Below, piece after piece: positions 10,455-21,029 of a stretch of 64,000 bases of DNA; position 1 is the stretch's first letter; the number at the start of each line of letters is the position of its first letter. Both the position numbers and the translations under genes were made by a program. The stretch covers positions 177,830,611 to 177,894,610 of the forward strand of contig BTPG01000001.1 of assembly GCA_036245525.1 (NCBI GenBank). The letters run 5' to 3'. The DNA comes from Semisulcospira habei (Eukaryota > Mollusca > Gastropoda > Semisulcospiridae). Below the pieces are notes generated by a model. The model did no database searches and was not told where the DNA came from. It saw only the letters and a list, made by a program, of their open reading frames with translations.

Positions 10455-11095
10455 AATTGCAAAGCCCTTAAGGTTCATGTGCATGAATCATACAGTTCTA
10501 ACGTAAGTAAAGGGTTGGTAAAATATATGAATTTTCACACTTCTGTCAATCTCCCGTGACCCTTGACCTCTGCGAGTAGTGAACAAAATAGTAAGCATAG
10601 AAAGGTCTTATCAGCTGCCTTTCTGCCAAATTTGGATGAAAAGTTTTTGCAAAAGTGCGATAAAAGCTAAATTCTACTTTTTTTCCACATCATTCATTCA
10701 TTTGCCGATCTCGTGACCCTTGACATTTCTGAGGGGTCATCCATTAGCATGCATTAGCAAACCCAAACTTGGTCCAGAGATACCATCAGATATCTCTGGA
10801 CCAAGTTTGTGTTTGAAGTTTTAAATATTATTCGAGAAAAAATTATTTTGTCAAGAAATAACTATTTGTGACATATTTCCTGATCTCTTGTAACCCTTAT
10901 AGGAAGGTCTTACTATCAGGTATCTGTACCAAGTTTGGGTCTGAAGTTATCAACAGTATTTGAGAAAAAAATATGGCTATTTTGACCTATTTTCCTGATA
11001 TCTTGTGACCTTGACCTTTGAGAGAGGTCAATGAAATTGGTATGTTTAGAAAGGCCTTGGGCCAAGTTTGAAGACTGTGGCTTGCATAGAACGTT
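10455..11095 (+). repeat. Dispersed repeat R1, copy 3 (most diverged)
   Basis: Head GCAAAGCCCTTAAGGTTCATGTGCATGA, then modules with CCCTTGACCTCTGCGAG, AGGTCTTATCAG and CCAAGTTTGGGTCTGAAG. It ends after GGCCAAGTTTGAAGACTGTGG. It includes a small local palindrome at about 10768-10810 (ATATCTCTGGACCAAGTTTG and its reverse). It lacks the tail seen in the other two copies. Confidence 0.7.
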
Positions 11096-12200
11096 TCAAA
11101 CCGTATGAAGCAACCACCAACTACATAAAGAAATTAAAAAGTTGAACGAGTGACATATTTTTCAGAATGAGTAAATCTTGTTACCTTGATGTTCATTTTG
11201 GATTCCTCAGCGAGATTTTGTCGTGTGTATGAGAAACTGCAGTCTTGGCCATTGTTTTACGCCGACAGGCGTTTTTTGTTTGGATACCATTGTTTTTTTG
11301 TTTCATGTATTCAGAATGTGTAAGAGAGATTCACACACACACAAACACAGACTCGCGTACCACTGTGTCTCTCTGTCGGTGTAGTGTACTGCACTGAGAG
11401 AGAGAGAGAGAGAGAGAGACAGTCACGTGCCACTTTTCGGTGCTGAATACTGTAAAACTAAAAGCAACTATCAAGAAGAAAGGAAGGTACCAAAAATGTT
11501 ACCTTCCTGGCGAGCTTATTCCACCATAAACTGATGTAGAGGGCTCTAGTCAAATCACAAGCCCCTGACAGCTACTGCAATGTGAGAGATTTTAGATCTA
11601 GCTCCCGCAATTTTATCCACAAAATCTTGGAGATAAAAAGATTGCACGTCATTATACATCGCGAAGGTAACAAAAGTTAACATTTACGTTGACAGCAAAA
11701 ATGACATTATTTGTAGTTTAAAGTTCTACAGAGCCATCGTGTCACAGTGTTGAAACAAGATGAGATGAACCATAACCCACAAAGTCCCTTCTAAATGAAA
11801 GCTGTCCTCGCTGTCAATGGTCTCTACCTTTTGTCTTTGACCTGATTTTGATGTTGAATTATCTACTATTGAAAAAGTCTCGCAGATCTGTCAGTGAGTT
11901 CTGAAAGGGGCGCAGGACATAAGTGTCATTGATTTGTCAAACGTCATTTGTCATGACATAAGTTTTAGTTTTTACGTAATTTTATATTTTACGTGATATG
12001 AGTTTCACTTTCGCTTCATAGGTTTGAGAAAGTGGTGACAAAACTAGAACTTCACAGTACATTTTCAGTCTTGCTATAATTTGTGTGAAAGCAGGTTGAC
12101 TTTACCTAGCCACATGATATACTAAGTACACGGGTCACCTGCATGCTCTTCTGAAAGCGTGTGTGCGTGCGTGTTAGTGCATGCGTGCACGGGCTCCAAA
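11096..12200. other. Intergenic sequence with simple repeats
   Basis: An (AC)n tract lies near 11330-11350 and an (AG)n tract near 11392-11420. The rest is AT-rich and non-coding, with no recognisable element. Confidence 0.6.
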
Positions 12201-12266
12201 CATCTCCAAGAGGCATAGATCCTCATGCCCCTGGAGGGCACATGAGGATCTATTCCTCCTGGAGAT
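12201..12266. repeat. Hairpin H2: AGAGGCATAGATCCTCATG palindrome
   Basis: CATCTCCAAGAGGCATAGAT pairs with ATCTATTCCTCCTGGAGATG across CCTCATGCCC...GGGCACATGAGG. The same palindrome core recurs as a tandem array at 47872-48560. Confidence 0.7.
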
Positions 12267-12653
12267 GCGCGCATGTTTGCGTGAGAGAGAGAGACACACG
12301 CGCGCGAGAGAATGATGTCATATTTAGAGTATTATGTCAGTGTCTGCGTGGTTGCCTCTTTTACGTCACCACCACTGTCTGACTTTCTCTAGAAGTAAAG
12401 ATCTTTTAGTGTTTTAATTCTTTTCTGAAAAGAATTAATTTTTACTAAAGAAGTTGAAAGGATACGAACAAAGCTGGCTAACGAACTCATCCAATGTCTT
12501 TCTCCAAACTAGCTATATATATGCAAAAGTTCAAGTAAATATGACAAAAATTATGGACTCTAATCTGACTTCCTATAAACGGTTGTATGTGTCTTCAATG
12601 AGACATTCAATTACAATATGCTTGGAGGCTCTCTTAGCCACCCACTTAAGAAA
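12267..12653. other. No recognisable feature
   Basis: AT-rich sequence with an (AG)/(AC) tract at 12281-12310 and a small inverted repeat (TTTTAATTCTTTTC and GAAAAGAATTAA) near 12414-12440. Confidence 0.5.
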
Positions 12654-12841
12654 GCATTTCGCCAAGTTTCAAGCTTGTGTGTACAGAAATATCAGAGATT
12701 CTCTTGTTTACATACATATCCACACACATACATATGCACATACATACTCACATACGGCGCTTCGTGCCAAATGTACGTTCAGCAGCGAGGTTAGTGTAAC
12801 TAGACATGACATCGTTTTTATCTTGTTACTTCAATTGTTAC
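12654..12841. repeat. Diverged right arm of the 9339-9743 palindrome family, split by a LINE
   Basis: AAGCATTTCGCCAAGTTTCA, ACATACATAC, GGCGCTTCGTGCCAAATGTACG and TTCAGCAGCGAGGTTAG correspond in order to the right arm at 9543-9700. The arm resumes after the LINE at 14828 (AGCCTGCCTGCCTTTGT). It ends in ACTTCAATTGTTAC, duplicated on the other side of the LINE. Confidence 0.7.
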
Positions 12842-14803
12842 CACCACAAGGACTGGCTGTCGGCGCAGACCTTGAAGAAGATAGAAGCGAGGAAGCAGAA
12901 GAAAGCAGCGGTCAACAACAGTCGCACGAGAGCAGCCAAAGTAAGGGCACAGGGGGAATACTCGGAAGCCAACCGCGAGGTGAAGAGGAGTATCAGGGCA
13001 GACAAGAGGGCCTACACAGACAGCCTGGCAGCAGAGGCAGAAAAGGCAGCAGGCAGCGGCAACATGAAACAGCTCTACGACATTACCAGAAGATTGTCGG
13101 GTAAGTATGGCCATACAGAAAGACCAGTAAAAGACAAAGAAGGCAAGCCTATTGCAGACAGAGCAGACCAACTCGACAGATGGGCCGAGTATTTTGAAGA
13201 GTTACTGAACAGACCTAGCCCACCTGACCCCCCCCCCGACATCCAGCCAGCAGAGACCGACCTACCCATCAGCTGTGACAGACCCAGCCGGGAAGAGATC
13301 AGAAAAGCAGTGGCATTTTTGAAGAATGGCAAAGCAGCAGGGCCAGATGGCATCCCAGCGGAGTCTCTGAAAGCAGACCTAGAGACAACAGTTGAGATGC
13401 TGTACCCACTGTTTGGAAAGATCTGGGAAGAGGAGGTGATGCCAGCTGACTGGAAGGAGGGGTACCTAATCAAGCTTCCCAAGAAAGGCGACCTCAGCAA
13501 GTGTTCCAACTACAGAGGAATCACCTTGCTGTCAGTACCAGGAAAGGTCTTCAACAGGATCATCCTAGAGAGAATGAAGAGCTCCGTTGACCCCCAGCTG
13601 AGAGACCAGCAAGCAGGATTCAGGAAGAACCGATCATGTACAGACCAGATCGCCACTCTCCGCATCATCGTGGAACAGTCTCTGGAGTGGAGCTCCCCGC
13701 TGTAGGTCAACTTTGTGGATTATGAGAAAGCATTTGACAGCGTGGACCGAGAGACTCTGTGGAAACTCCTACGACACTACGGTGTACCCACAAAGCTCGT
13801 CCGCCTGATCAAGAGCAGCTATGATGGCATGACATGTCGCGTGATCCACGAAGGGCAGTTCACCAGAGAGCTCCAGGTCAGAACTGGTGTCAGGCAGGGG
13901 TGTCTGCTGTCTCCGTTCCTCTTCCTACTGGCCATAGACTGGGTCATGAAGATGACCACAGAGCACAGACGAAGTGGAATACAGTGGACACTGTGGACAC
14001 AGCTTGACGACCTCGATTTTGCAGACGACTTGGCATTACTGTCCCACACTCATCAACAAATGCAGGACAAGACCACGAGGCTTGCTGACATCTCGTCCCA
14101 AGTGGGCCTCACCATTCACAAACAGAAAACAAAGACAATGAGGCTGAACGCAACCAGGGAAGAACCAGTCTTGCTTGCTGGCACCCCGTTGGAGGAGGTG
14201 GAGTCCTTCACCTATCTCGGGAGCATCATAGACAAAAAAGGCGGCACTGATGCAGATGTCAGAGCACGAATCGGTAAAGCCAGAGCAGCCTTTCTCCAGT
14301 TGAAAAAAGTGTGGAGTTCCAGAGAGCTGTCACAACACACCAAAGTCCGGATTTTCAACTCCAATGTAAAAGCAGTTCTCCTATATGGAGCAGAGACATG
14401 GAGATTGACAAAAACCACAGTCAACAGAGTACAGACCTTCATGAACAGTTGCCTTAGAAGAATTTTGAAAATCCACTGGCCAGAGAAGATCAGCAACGTC
14501 AGACTCTGGGAGAGAACAGAGCAGATAACAGCAGAGAATGAAATTGGGCGAAGAAGATGGGGATGGATCGGTCACAGTCTGAGAAAGCCAGCTTCCAGTA
14601 TCACTAGGCAGGCATTGTCATGGAACCCCCAGGGAAAGAGGAAAAGAGGTAGGCCGAGAAACTCCTGGCGTCGAGACCTCCAAGCAGACATCAAGAGACT
14701 GGGAACCACCTGGAGTAGAATCGAAGGAGAAGCACAGGACAGGAGTTGCTGGAGGTCTCTCGTCGACGGCCTATACCCGGGTAGGGGTGACAGGCGTAAG
14801 TAA
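12842..14803 (+). pseudogene. LINE reverse transcriptase, one in-frame stop
   Basis: About 650 codons, open except for a TAG at 13703-13705. Upstream of the stop are GKAAGPDGIPAESLK, LPKKGDLSKCSNYRGITLLS and QAGFRKNRSCTDQI. Downstream are VDYEKAFDSVDRE (RT motif A, catalytic Asp), GVRQGCLLSPFLF (motif B), LDFADDLALLSH (motif C) and TYLGSIID, then a C-terminal RRRWGWIGHSLRKP region found in RTE-like and related elements. All RT catalytic motifs are intact, so the single nonsense change and the 5' truncation are the only obvious lesions. It would reverse transcribe its own RNA at the target site. Confidence 0.9.
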
Positions 14804-14813
14804 GTAAGTAAGT
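12842..14813 (+). mobile_element. 5'-truncated non-LTR retrotransposon (RTE-like)
   Basis: It is bounded by a 14-bp target duplication, ACTTCAATTGTTAC, at 12828-12841 and 14814-14827. It begins inside ORF2 upstream of the RT domain and ends in a short 3' tandem repeat (TAAG)n at about 14795-14813 instead of poly-A. No endonuclease domain is present in this copy. Confidence 0.9.
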
Positions 14814-14827
14814 ACTTCAATTGTTAC

Positions 14828-15793
14828 AGGTTTAGCCTGCCTGCCTTTGTCATCATGGACATCCTATTAAATTCGCCCCACCGCATCCTGTCCTAAAAAG
14901 TCCCTTTCATAAATAGAAGGGACTTAAAAAGCTGTTGTTGCAAAGCTTTCCTTTTAGTGTACTAATCGCTAATATGTTTAAACTGAATGTTATATGATAA
15001 ATATGTACATGTATTTTAATGAAGCTTTGATGTGGAAATAATTAACATTTCCTTTACCTATGTAAAAATAATTTTAAAAGAATAACATTTTTAGTTCAGT
15101 GACCTGTTTGCTTTATTGACTGTAATGACAGGGGTTATATATGATTAAAGTTCCTTTTAAGGTATCTGAGTTGACGCAAGCCCAAAAAAGCTGACTGGGC
15201 AACATCGAGTCCGAGCAACGTTATCAGTATTTTCAGTCATGTTGAATTTTTGGAAGTTGAAAAATCACACTAAGAGTAAAATTGTACCCTTTCAAGTATA
15301 AAAGGGCCTAGTTTACACTATTTTCTTCTCATCCCAGTACTTTCTATTGATGTCTTGCCATAGACAAGTTTTCCTGAAGCAAGAGTTTTCGGCGGTCTGA
15401 ATTTTTTTGTTCATGTATGTTTTTTTGACATGCTATAAAATCAAATTACACAAACTCTGTAACAACATTCCAAGTGACTGTAGCAGCAGCCAATAATATG
15501 TTTGACGCCAGTGAATATCTGGGTGAATGTATATTTACTATCGTTTCTGTGAACTTATTGCTCTGCGTGTTTTGTGGTGGCTTAGTGGTTTTGGCTCAAA
15601 TGCTATCATGCTTCGTGATATCAAGCTTAGTATTTATCAGTGTCTTGTCTTTTTGTCTTATGATGAGCCGAAAGGCAAATTTCTGTCGTGCTTTGACTCA
15701 AACAGACAATAAAATTGTATTGTATATACTGGTTTTTGACAAATAATGGCAGAGGTTTACACTGCGCATCAGCCCAGCCAAGTCAGACAGTAG
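14828..15793. other. No recognisable gene
   Basis: The first ~40 bases continue the palindrome arm interrupted by the LINE. The rest is AT-rich, with short unconvincing ORFs. Confidence 0.6.
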
Positions 15794-16219
15794 ACACAAA
15801 TTGGGAAATTGTACTTGAACATTATAGTTTTGTTGTCATTTTTTGGGGGAGTGTTGATTTTTACATACAAAGTTCAGGGCATCAAGGCCTGCCCACACTT
15901 GAAGTTATTGGCACAAAAACATGGGTGACAGTGGAAAACATTGAAATGACTGAAAATGGTCATGTTGTTGGCATCCTTCTGTCTTGGAAGACAATGGAGT
16001 ATAAAAACACAAATTGGGAAATTGTACTTGAACATTATAGTTTTGTTGTCATTTTTTGGGGGAGTGTTGATTTTTACATACAAAGTTCAGGGCATCAAGG
16101 CCTGCCCACACTTGAAGTTATTGGCACAAAAACATGGGTGACAGTGGAAAACATTGAAATGACTGAAAATGGTCATGTTGTTGGCATCCTTCTGTCTTGG
16201 AAGACAATGGAGTATATGC
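15794..16219. repeat. 213-bp perfect tandem duplication
   Basis: 15794-16006 is repeated at 16007-16219 with no difference that I can see. The unit starts ACACAAATTGGGAAATTG and ends GGAGTATA. Because 213 is a multiple of three, an ORF stays open across both copies (a 71-residue repeat). Base composition gives no other sign of coding. It is a recent duplication or an assembly artefact. Confidence 0.9.
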
Positions 16220-16240
16220 GCTTGCTGGGTCAGTCCGTTT

Positions 16241-16856
16241 TTAAGATTTGCAGTGCCTGCTGTGACTAATCAGTCCAATGTGAAAGCGGTAGTATCTGTT
16301 GCATTTGCTACAGGTGAAGCCTGTGACTGTTGCTGTGGGCACTGGCTCTTCTTTCTTTCGTCTGCTCTGCCTCTTCTCCTCCCACTGGTTTTCTCTCCTT
16401 CCCTCGCTCAGCTTTATGCTGGTCTTCACTGCAAGCCGCCAGCTGGCACGATCTGCGTTAGTGGCTTCTAAGTCTGCGGGATTCAGGCTTCCAGCTTTCA
16501 GATCACGCTTGCAGACATCTTTGTATCTAAGCGCTGGTCTGCCTGTTGGTCTGGTGCCGGAGGCGAGCTCACCATACAAGATGTCCTTAAGAATCCGACC
16601 ATCCTGCATGCGGCAGACATGACCGAGCCAGCGTAGGTGTCTTTGTGAAAGGAGTGCATACATGCTAGGAATGTTTGCCTGGGCCAGCACTTCAGTGTTT
16701 GGAACACGGTCCTTCCAAGTGATACCCAAGATTCTCCTCAGGCTGCGCAGATGGTAAGAGTTAAGTCTGCGCTCTTGACGGGTGTACAAACTCCACATCT
16801 CGCTGCTGTAGAGAAGAATGCTGAGCACACAGGTCTGGTACTTTCATCTTAGAGCT
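16241..16856 (-). pseudogene. LINE reverse transcriptase C-terminus (distal half of a split copy)
   Basis: Open frame 16828-16241 with LSILLYSSEMWSLYTRQERR, LRRILGITWKDRVPN, RHLRWLGHVCRM and, at the C-terminus, the zinc finger CSKCNRYYRFHIGLISHSRHC. This is the end of an RTE-like non-LTR ORF2. The proximal part lies at 17885-18299, on the far side of a MITE. Confidence 0.85.
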
Positions 16857-17884
16857 GTTCTTAATTGGACAAACTTTTGATCAGCAAACCTAGATCGGAT
16901 GGGGCGGCCCGTGGCGCAGTGGTTAAGGCGCCTGCCACCAATGCCAAAGGTGAGCGGTTCGATACCGGGTTCCGGCGTTGGACTTTTCTCCTTTGGTAAG
17001 TGTCACCGTTAATTCGGGCGGACCGTCGGGGGTTCTTTCTCCGGGTACTCCAGTTCTTCCACCCACCCCCCCCCCCCCACTTTGGTACCGGTCTCAGGCC
17101 ACTTTACAAATTTCAAATACAAGCGATCAAAAATCTCTGTAACTTCAGTAGCTGACTGGCCCTTCGTTTGTCTTGTACTGTGTTTTTCTTAAATGGCGTA
17201 AATCCGTGTCTGTTTCGTGAGTGTGTGTGTTGGGTTTCAGGCGCGGCGCTTTGAGTCGATTTCCCCAAAAATTGAGAAAAAGCGCCTATATAATAACGGT
17301 ATTATTATTATTATTATTATCGGAGAAGATCGGCGATCTTTTGGTTTGTTTCTTAATTGAGGTTGAAGGAACCTAGGCGAACTTCAGCAACCAGGTTTGC
17401 CATGGTTCTCTTTCTTAACTGAAGTGCTTGATTCGGCGTACTTACTGTCTGCGAAGGTGTTCAAAATGGTTGCCGCTATGCCGCTTCGCGGATTTGAACG
17501 ATGTTTGTTTTTGTACTCCTTGCAGTAGCGACCTCACAAACAGCGTTGAGCCTCCCACAAATCAATAAAAATAGATCTTGTTCTTCGCACGAGTGAAATA
17601 TCGCCGTCCGCCATATTTGTTTGTATCGGTGACTGTCTTCTTATCTCCAACGCAGAAGAGAGTAAAAGTTTTGACCAATCAGAGAAAAGGTTCGCCTTGG
17701 TTTGCTCAACACGTTCAGCGAACCTTTTCCGACAGCAAACTATGGTTTGCCGAGGTTCGTGAACTACTTCGAACTAGGTTCGCCGTATCTTTAGATCGTC
17801 CAATTAAGAACCAACCTGGTTCGTCCAAGATCGTGACCTCTAGTTCATCAGAGTTCGCGAACTAAAGTTCGTTTAATTAAGAAC
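16857..17884. mobile_element. MITE-like DNA element inserted in a LINE
   Basis: The left end is GTTCTTAATTGGACAAACTT and the right end (reverse complement) is GTTCTTAATTAAACGAACTT, an imperfect terminal inverted repeat. Removing it joins two parts of one LINE RT. Internal GAACC/GGTTC-rich repeats are seen at 17340-17860. There is no transposase ORF. A SINE is nested at 16898-17325. The short flanking duplication is degenerate, so the superfamily is uncertain. Confidence 0.65.
16898..17325 (+). mobile_element. tRNA-derived SINE with LINE-like tail
   Basis: The head GGCCCGTGGCGCAGTGGTTAAG has an A-box and GAGCGGTTCGATACCGGG a B-box. The 3' part, GGCGCTTTGAGT...AAGCGCCTATATAATA(ATT)n, matches the tail of the L2/CR1-like LINE fragment ending at 47040, which suggests that LINE mobilises it. 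Same family as 1-120. Confidence 0.8.
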
Positions 17885-18299
17885 ATGCTTTAGTGTTGAT
17901 GGTTTGATGGTAAGCAAGCTATTGTTACACTCTCTCTTGGTCAGGCGAGCCATCGCTGTTAATGCCTTGCCGATTTTTGAGTCCAGTTCGTTGTCCAGAG
18001 AGAGGTTATTGGAGATAGTTGAGCCAAGGTATGTAAAGTTCTCCACTACCTCGAGGGTGTGATCGCCTATAGAGAAGCAAGGGGTGCTGCTGACATCCTG
18101 GCCCATGATGTTTGTCTTCGTCAGGCTGATGGTCAGACCAAACTCATCGGTGGAGCGCGCGAAGCTGCTGACGAGATGCTGTAGTGCTTGCTCAGTGTGG
18201 GCAGTCAGGGCAGCATCATCAGCAAACAGCATCTCTCTAATCAGGACCCTGCGCACCTTGGTCTTTGCGTGCTGATGTGAAAGGTCCATGGACTAAATA
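17885..18299 (-). pseudogene. LINE reverse transcriptase, proximal half of the split copy
   Basis: Open frame 18289-17873. LIREMLFADDAALTAHTEQ carries the RT catalytic FADD box, TDEFGLTISLTKTNIM follows, and NFTYLGSTISNNLS is the typical post-RT motif. It continues as 16856-16241 after the MITE. The upstream end is lost near 18300, 60 bp before the Polinton. Confidence 0.85.
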
Positions 18300-18362
18300 A
18301 GCCCTATGATCCATGGCCATCAAGAAGCACACATTCTCATGAGCCCTAGCAAAGGCAGAGGT

Positions 18363-18593
18363 AGAGATAGACAAGTGGACAGTTGATGGGCACCCCTCCC
18401 CCCAATCTATAGATTTATTTGATCCTCTCCGTATTTAGACAAACGAACTCCCAACACTTACCGCCAATGCCTTAATCGCCTAGCCATTTTAGTTCCACTC
18501 CAGAAATCATTCAAAGCAACGATTTTTGATCAGCTACCAACCCGCGATTATTAAGGCAGATCCCCCACCTAAATTATTAATGCTGTCATTGAC
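18363..18593 (+). repeat. Left terminal inverted repeat of the Polinton
   Basis: It matches the reverse complement of 38416-38650 at roughly 90 percent by eye. Landmarks are GTGGACAGTTGATGGGCACC, CGTATTTAGACAAACGAACTCC, TAGCCATTTTAGTTCCACTCC and GCGATTATTAAGGCAGAT. Confidence 0.9.
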
Positions 18594-19334
18594 TACTATC
18601 AGCCGTTTTCGGGAAATGACTACTTGCGCCATTGTGGGAATTCCCGTTAGGCATAATTTCCACAACACCCAACCCAAAAGTAAGTGACGTCAATGTTGCC
18701 AATAACAACGCCACGTGTCAACTCGTGACCCTAGTCTCGTGATCAAGTATTGCGTCGTTGAGACGTTCGTAGGGCGTGAAGACGAACATTCTCGATCTTT
18801 CCATTACTTTGTGTTGGAGTGCGGTTGTGTTCTCAGAGTGACGGACTAACTTATCCGGTGATAGCACTAAATCTTGTAAAATATCCTACGTGGTGAGCGG
18901 TAAGTGACTGTTAATTGAACGCTGACTAACGTAAGTTACAAATGACTGGTAGTTTGACGGTAATTTGTCTGTTAAACTTGTAATATTTAGAAACAAGAAG
19001 TGCGCTAGTGTTAACCAGATCGGTTTAGTTTAATTTGCCTACGCTGACTAACATTCGCTCATTATAAAAATGAATTGGACTCAGGAAGAGGTGATGATCT
19101 TACAATCACATGGTGAATACCATGAAAAAATGGCTACTTACATTCATTCCGTTTTGACCAAAGCTCCAGAATTTTGGTTTATGGACCAAGTGTGAGGTGT
19201 TTTTGCCGCGGCTCATGTAAGTGAAACTGACTTTACATAGGTGATAATAACGAGTCTGACATGTTAAGGTCTGTGGTAAGCCCGTCTACACGGAACACGT
19301 TAAATCTGTTGAGTAACGGTTAAGAAATGAGAGT
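18594..19334. other. Polinton subterminal region, mostly non-coding
   Basis: Rich in GTTAA/TTAAC and ACGT-type words. One tiny ORF (19070-19195) is listed separately. No other coding signal. Confidence 0.5.
19070..19195 (+). CDS. Possible 41-residue ORF in the Polinton
   Basis: It starts MNWTQEEVMILQSHGEYHEK and ends FWFMDQV. The only support is its start context, ATTATAAAAATG, the same sequence seen at the starts of several genuine Polinton genes. Not recognised; may be a remnant. Confidence 0.25.
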   Translation: MNWTQEEVMILQSHGEYHEKMATYIHSVLTKAPEFWFMDQV

Positions 19335-20185
19335 AGAACATAAAGTCTTCAATATTCTGTTTACCCCCTTGCCGTTAACGCCGTCAGCGCGGACTGCAGA
19401 CAGTGTCATTCAGTTGAGTACAGCGAGGACAGAGACAGAACACAGAGTTAAATGACTCTTAACATGAAGTCTTCAATATTCTGTTTACCACCTTGCCGTT
19501 AACGCCGTCAGCGCGGACTGCAGACAGTGTCATTCAGTTGAGGACAGAGACAGAACACAGAGTTAAATGACTCTTAACATAAAGTCTTCAATATTCTGTT
19601 TACCACCTTGCCGTTAACGCCGTCAGCGCGGACTGCAGACAGTGTCATTCAGTTGAGGACAGAGACAGAACACAGAGTTAAATGACTCTTAATACAAAGT
19701 ATTTAATCTTCTAATGACACCCTTGCCGTTAACAACGTCAGCGCGGTTTTAAAATAGATTGTACGTAGCAACCACCGCTGGTGGTAAATAGCACGGCGTG
19801 GGCTCAGCGGCCTGTAGAGCAACCAAAAACATAGACAGAACACAGAGTTAAATGACTCTTAATACAAAGTCTTCAATCTTCTGTTTACCACCTTGCCGCT
19901 AACGCTGTCAGCGCGGTTTTAAAATAGATTTTACGTAGCAAACATCGCTGGCGCGCGGCGTGCAGACAGTTTCATTTGAGTATTGGTGCAGACAAATACG
20001 TCACTAGCTGCAATGCGGAAGTTGCCGATCTACTTATATTTAGCGGCCTGTAGCTCTGTAGCAAGCAAAAACAGAGACAGAACATAGAGTTAAATGACTC
20101 TTAATACAAAGTCTTCAGTCTTCTATTGACACCCTTGCCGCTAACGCTGTCAGCGCAGTTTTTAACGTAAACACTGACATAGGGA
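19335..20185. repeat. ~115-240-bp tandem repeats in the Polinton left arm
   Basis: A block with AAAGTCTTCAATATTCTGTTTACC, CCTTGCCGTTAACGCCGTCAGCGCGG and GAACACAGAGTTAAATGACTC recurs at about 19337, 19459, 19576, 19690, 19861 and 20103. The first three are nearly identical at ~117 bp spacing; later copies are longer and diverged. Confidence 0.9.
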
Positions 20186-20283
20186 CTTAGTAACGTGACT
20201 AAGTACACAGTCGCCGCGTCTATATCGTGTCATACAACTGAAATGCGGTGAAGTTTTCTGCGGACTGGAGTCTACATGCTGAA

Positions 20284-20580
20284 TAAAGATTTTGTGTCTG
20301 TCTGTCTGTCTGTGTGTGAGTGCTTGTGTGTGTTTGTAGGTATGTGTGAGTGTGTATGCGTGTGTCTGTCAGTGTGTGAGTGCATGTATGTATGTATGTG
20401 TGTGAGTGCATGTATGTATGCGTGCGAGTGTTTGTGTGTATGAGTGTGAGTGTTTGTCATTGTGTGAGTGCATGTATGTATGCGTGTGCATGCTAGTATG
20501 TATGCATGTGCATGCGTGTATGTATGTGTGCGAGTGTTTGTGTGTGTGTGCGTCTGTGCGTGTATTTATGCATGTGTATA
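20284..20580. repeat. TG-rich microsatellite
   Basis: (TGTC)n followed by long irregular TGTG/TGAG/TGCA/TATG runs. ORFs translated through it are simple His/Thr or Cys/Val repeats and are not genes. Confidence 0.95.
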
Positions 20581-21029
20581 TATAGTTAGTGTTAGAGATA
20601 TGATAATTTCAAGAACATTTATACCATTGACTCTACGTCAATACCCCAAAACACAGTTATTTAATAATAACCACACACACACAAAACATTCTTATATACA
20701 CTTGATACAAATTTAAGTTACCTACAGAACAAATTTCCAAAGTCACCTACAACCGCTAACTAACTTTACAGGTAACTTTGAAGTTAGTTGGTGCAAGTTC
20801 TGATAAGTGACTTAAACAAGTTCTTACAAGAACCTAATCATAAGATCTTGTAAGTTATTGAACCAAGTCAACAACTTACTCGGACAGATTTCCCAAGTTA
20901 CAAGGACAACGTAAAATCTTTTTTTTTAGTCTGGTGGAGGGGCAGATGGTGTTAGGTAGGCAGGGGTGAAAGGCATGACATCTCTTTGCGAAGTGTATGA
21001 CAAAAATAATGGATTACCAAAACCTATCG
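20581..21029. other. No recognisable gene
   Basis: AT-rich spacer between the microsatellite and the first Polinton gene. It has several TAACTT/AAGTTA words but no coding signal. Confidence 0.5.

Noticed and set aside
12454..13104. 216-residue plus-strand ORF
   Set aside because: It crosses the target-site junction into the LINE in the wrong frame. The real RT frame starts at 12842.
15715..16269. 184-residue ORF with a 71-residue internal repeat
   Set aside because: It is open only because of the 213-bp duplication. No homology or coding bias is seen.
16898..16980. tRNA gene
   Set aside because: A- and B-box sequences are present, but the flanks are a SINE body and a LINE-like tail. No cloverleaf with an anticodon arm is evident.
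19335..20185. CRISPR-like array
   Set aside because: The repeats are over 100 bp with irregular spacing and no unique spacers, and the context is a eukaryotic transposon.
20220..20716. His/Thr-rich and Cys/Val-rich ORFs
   Set aside because: They are translations of a TG microsatellite.
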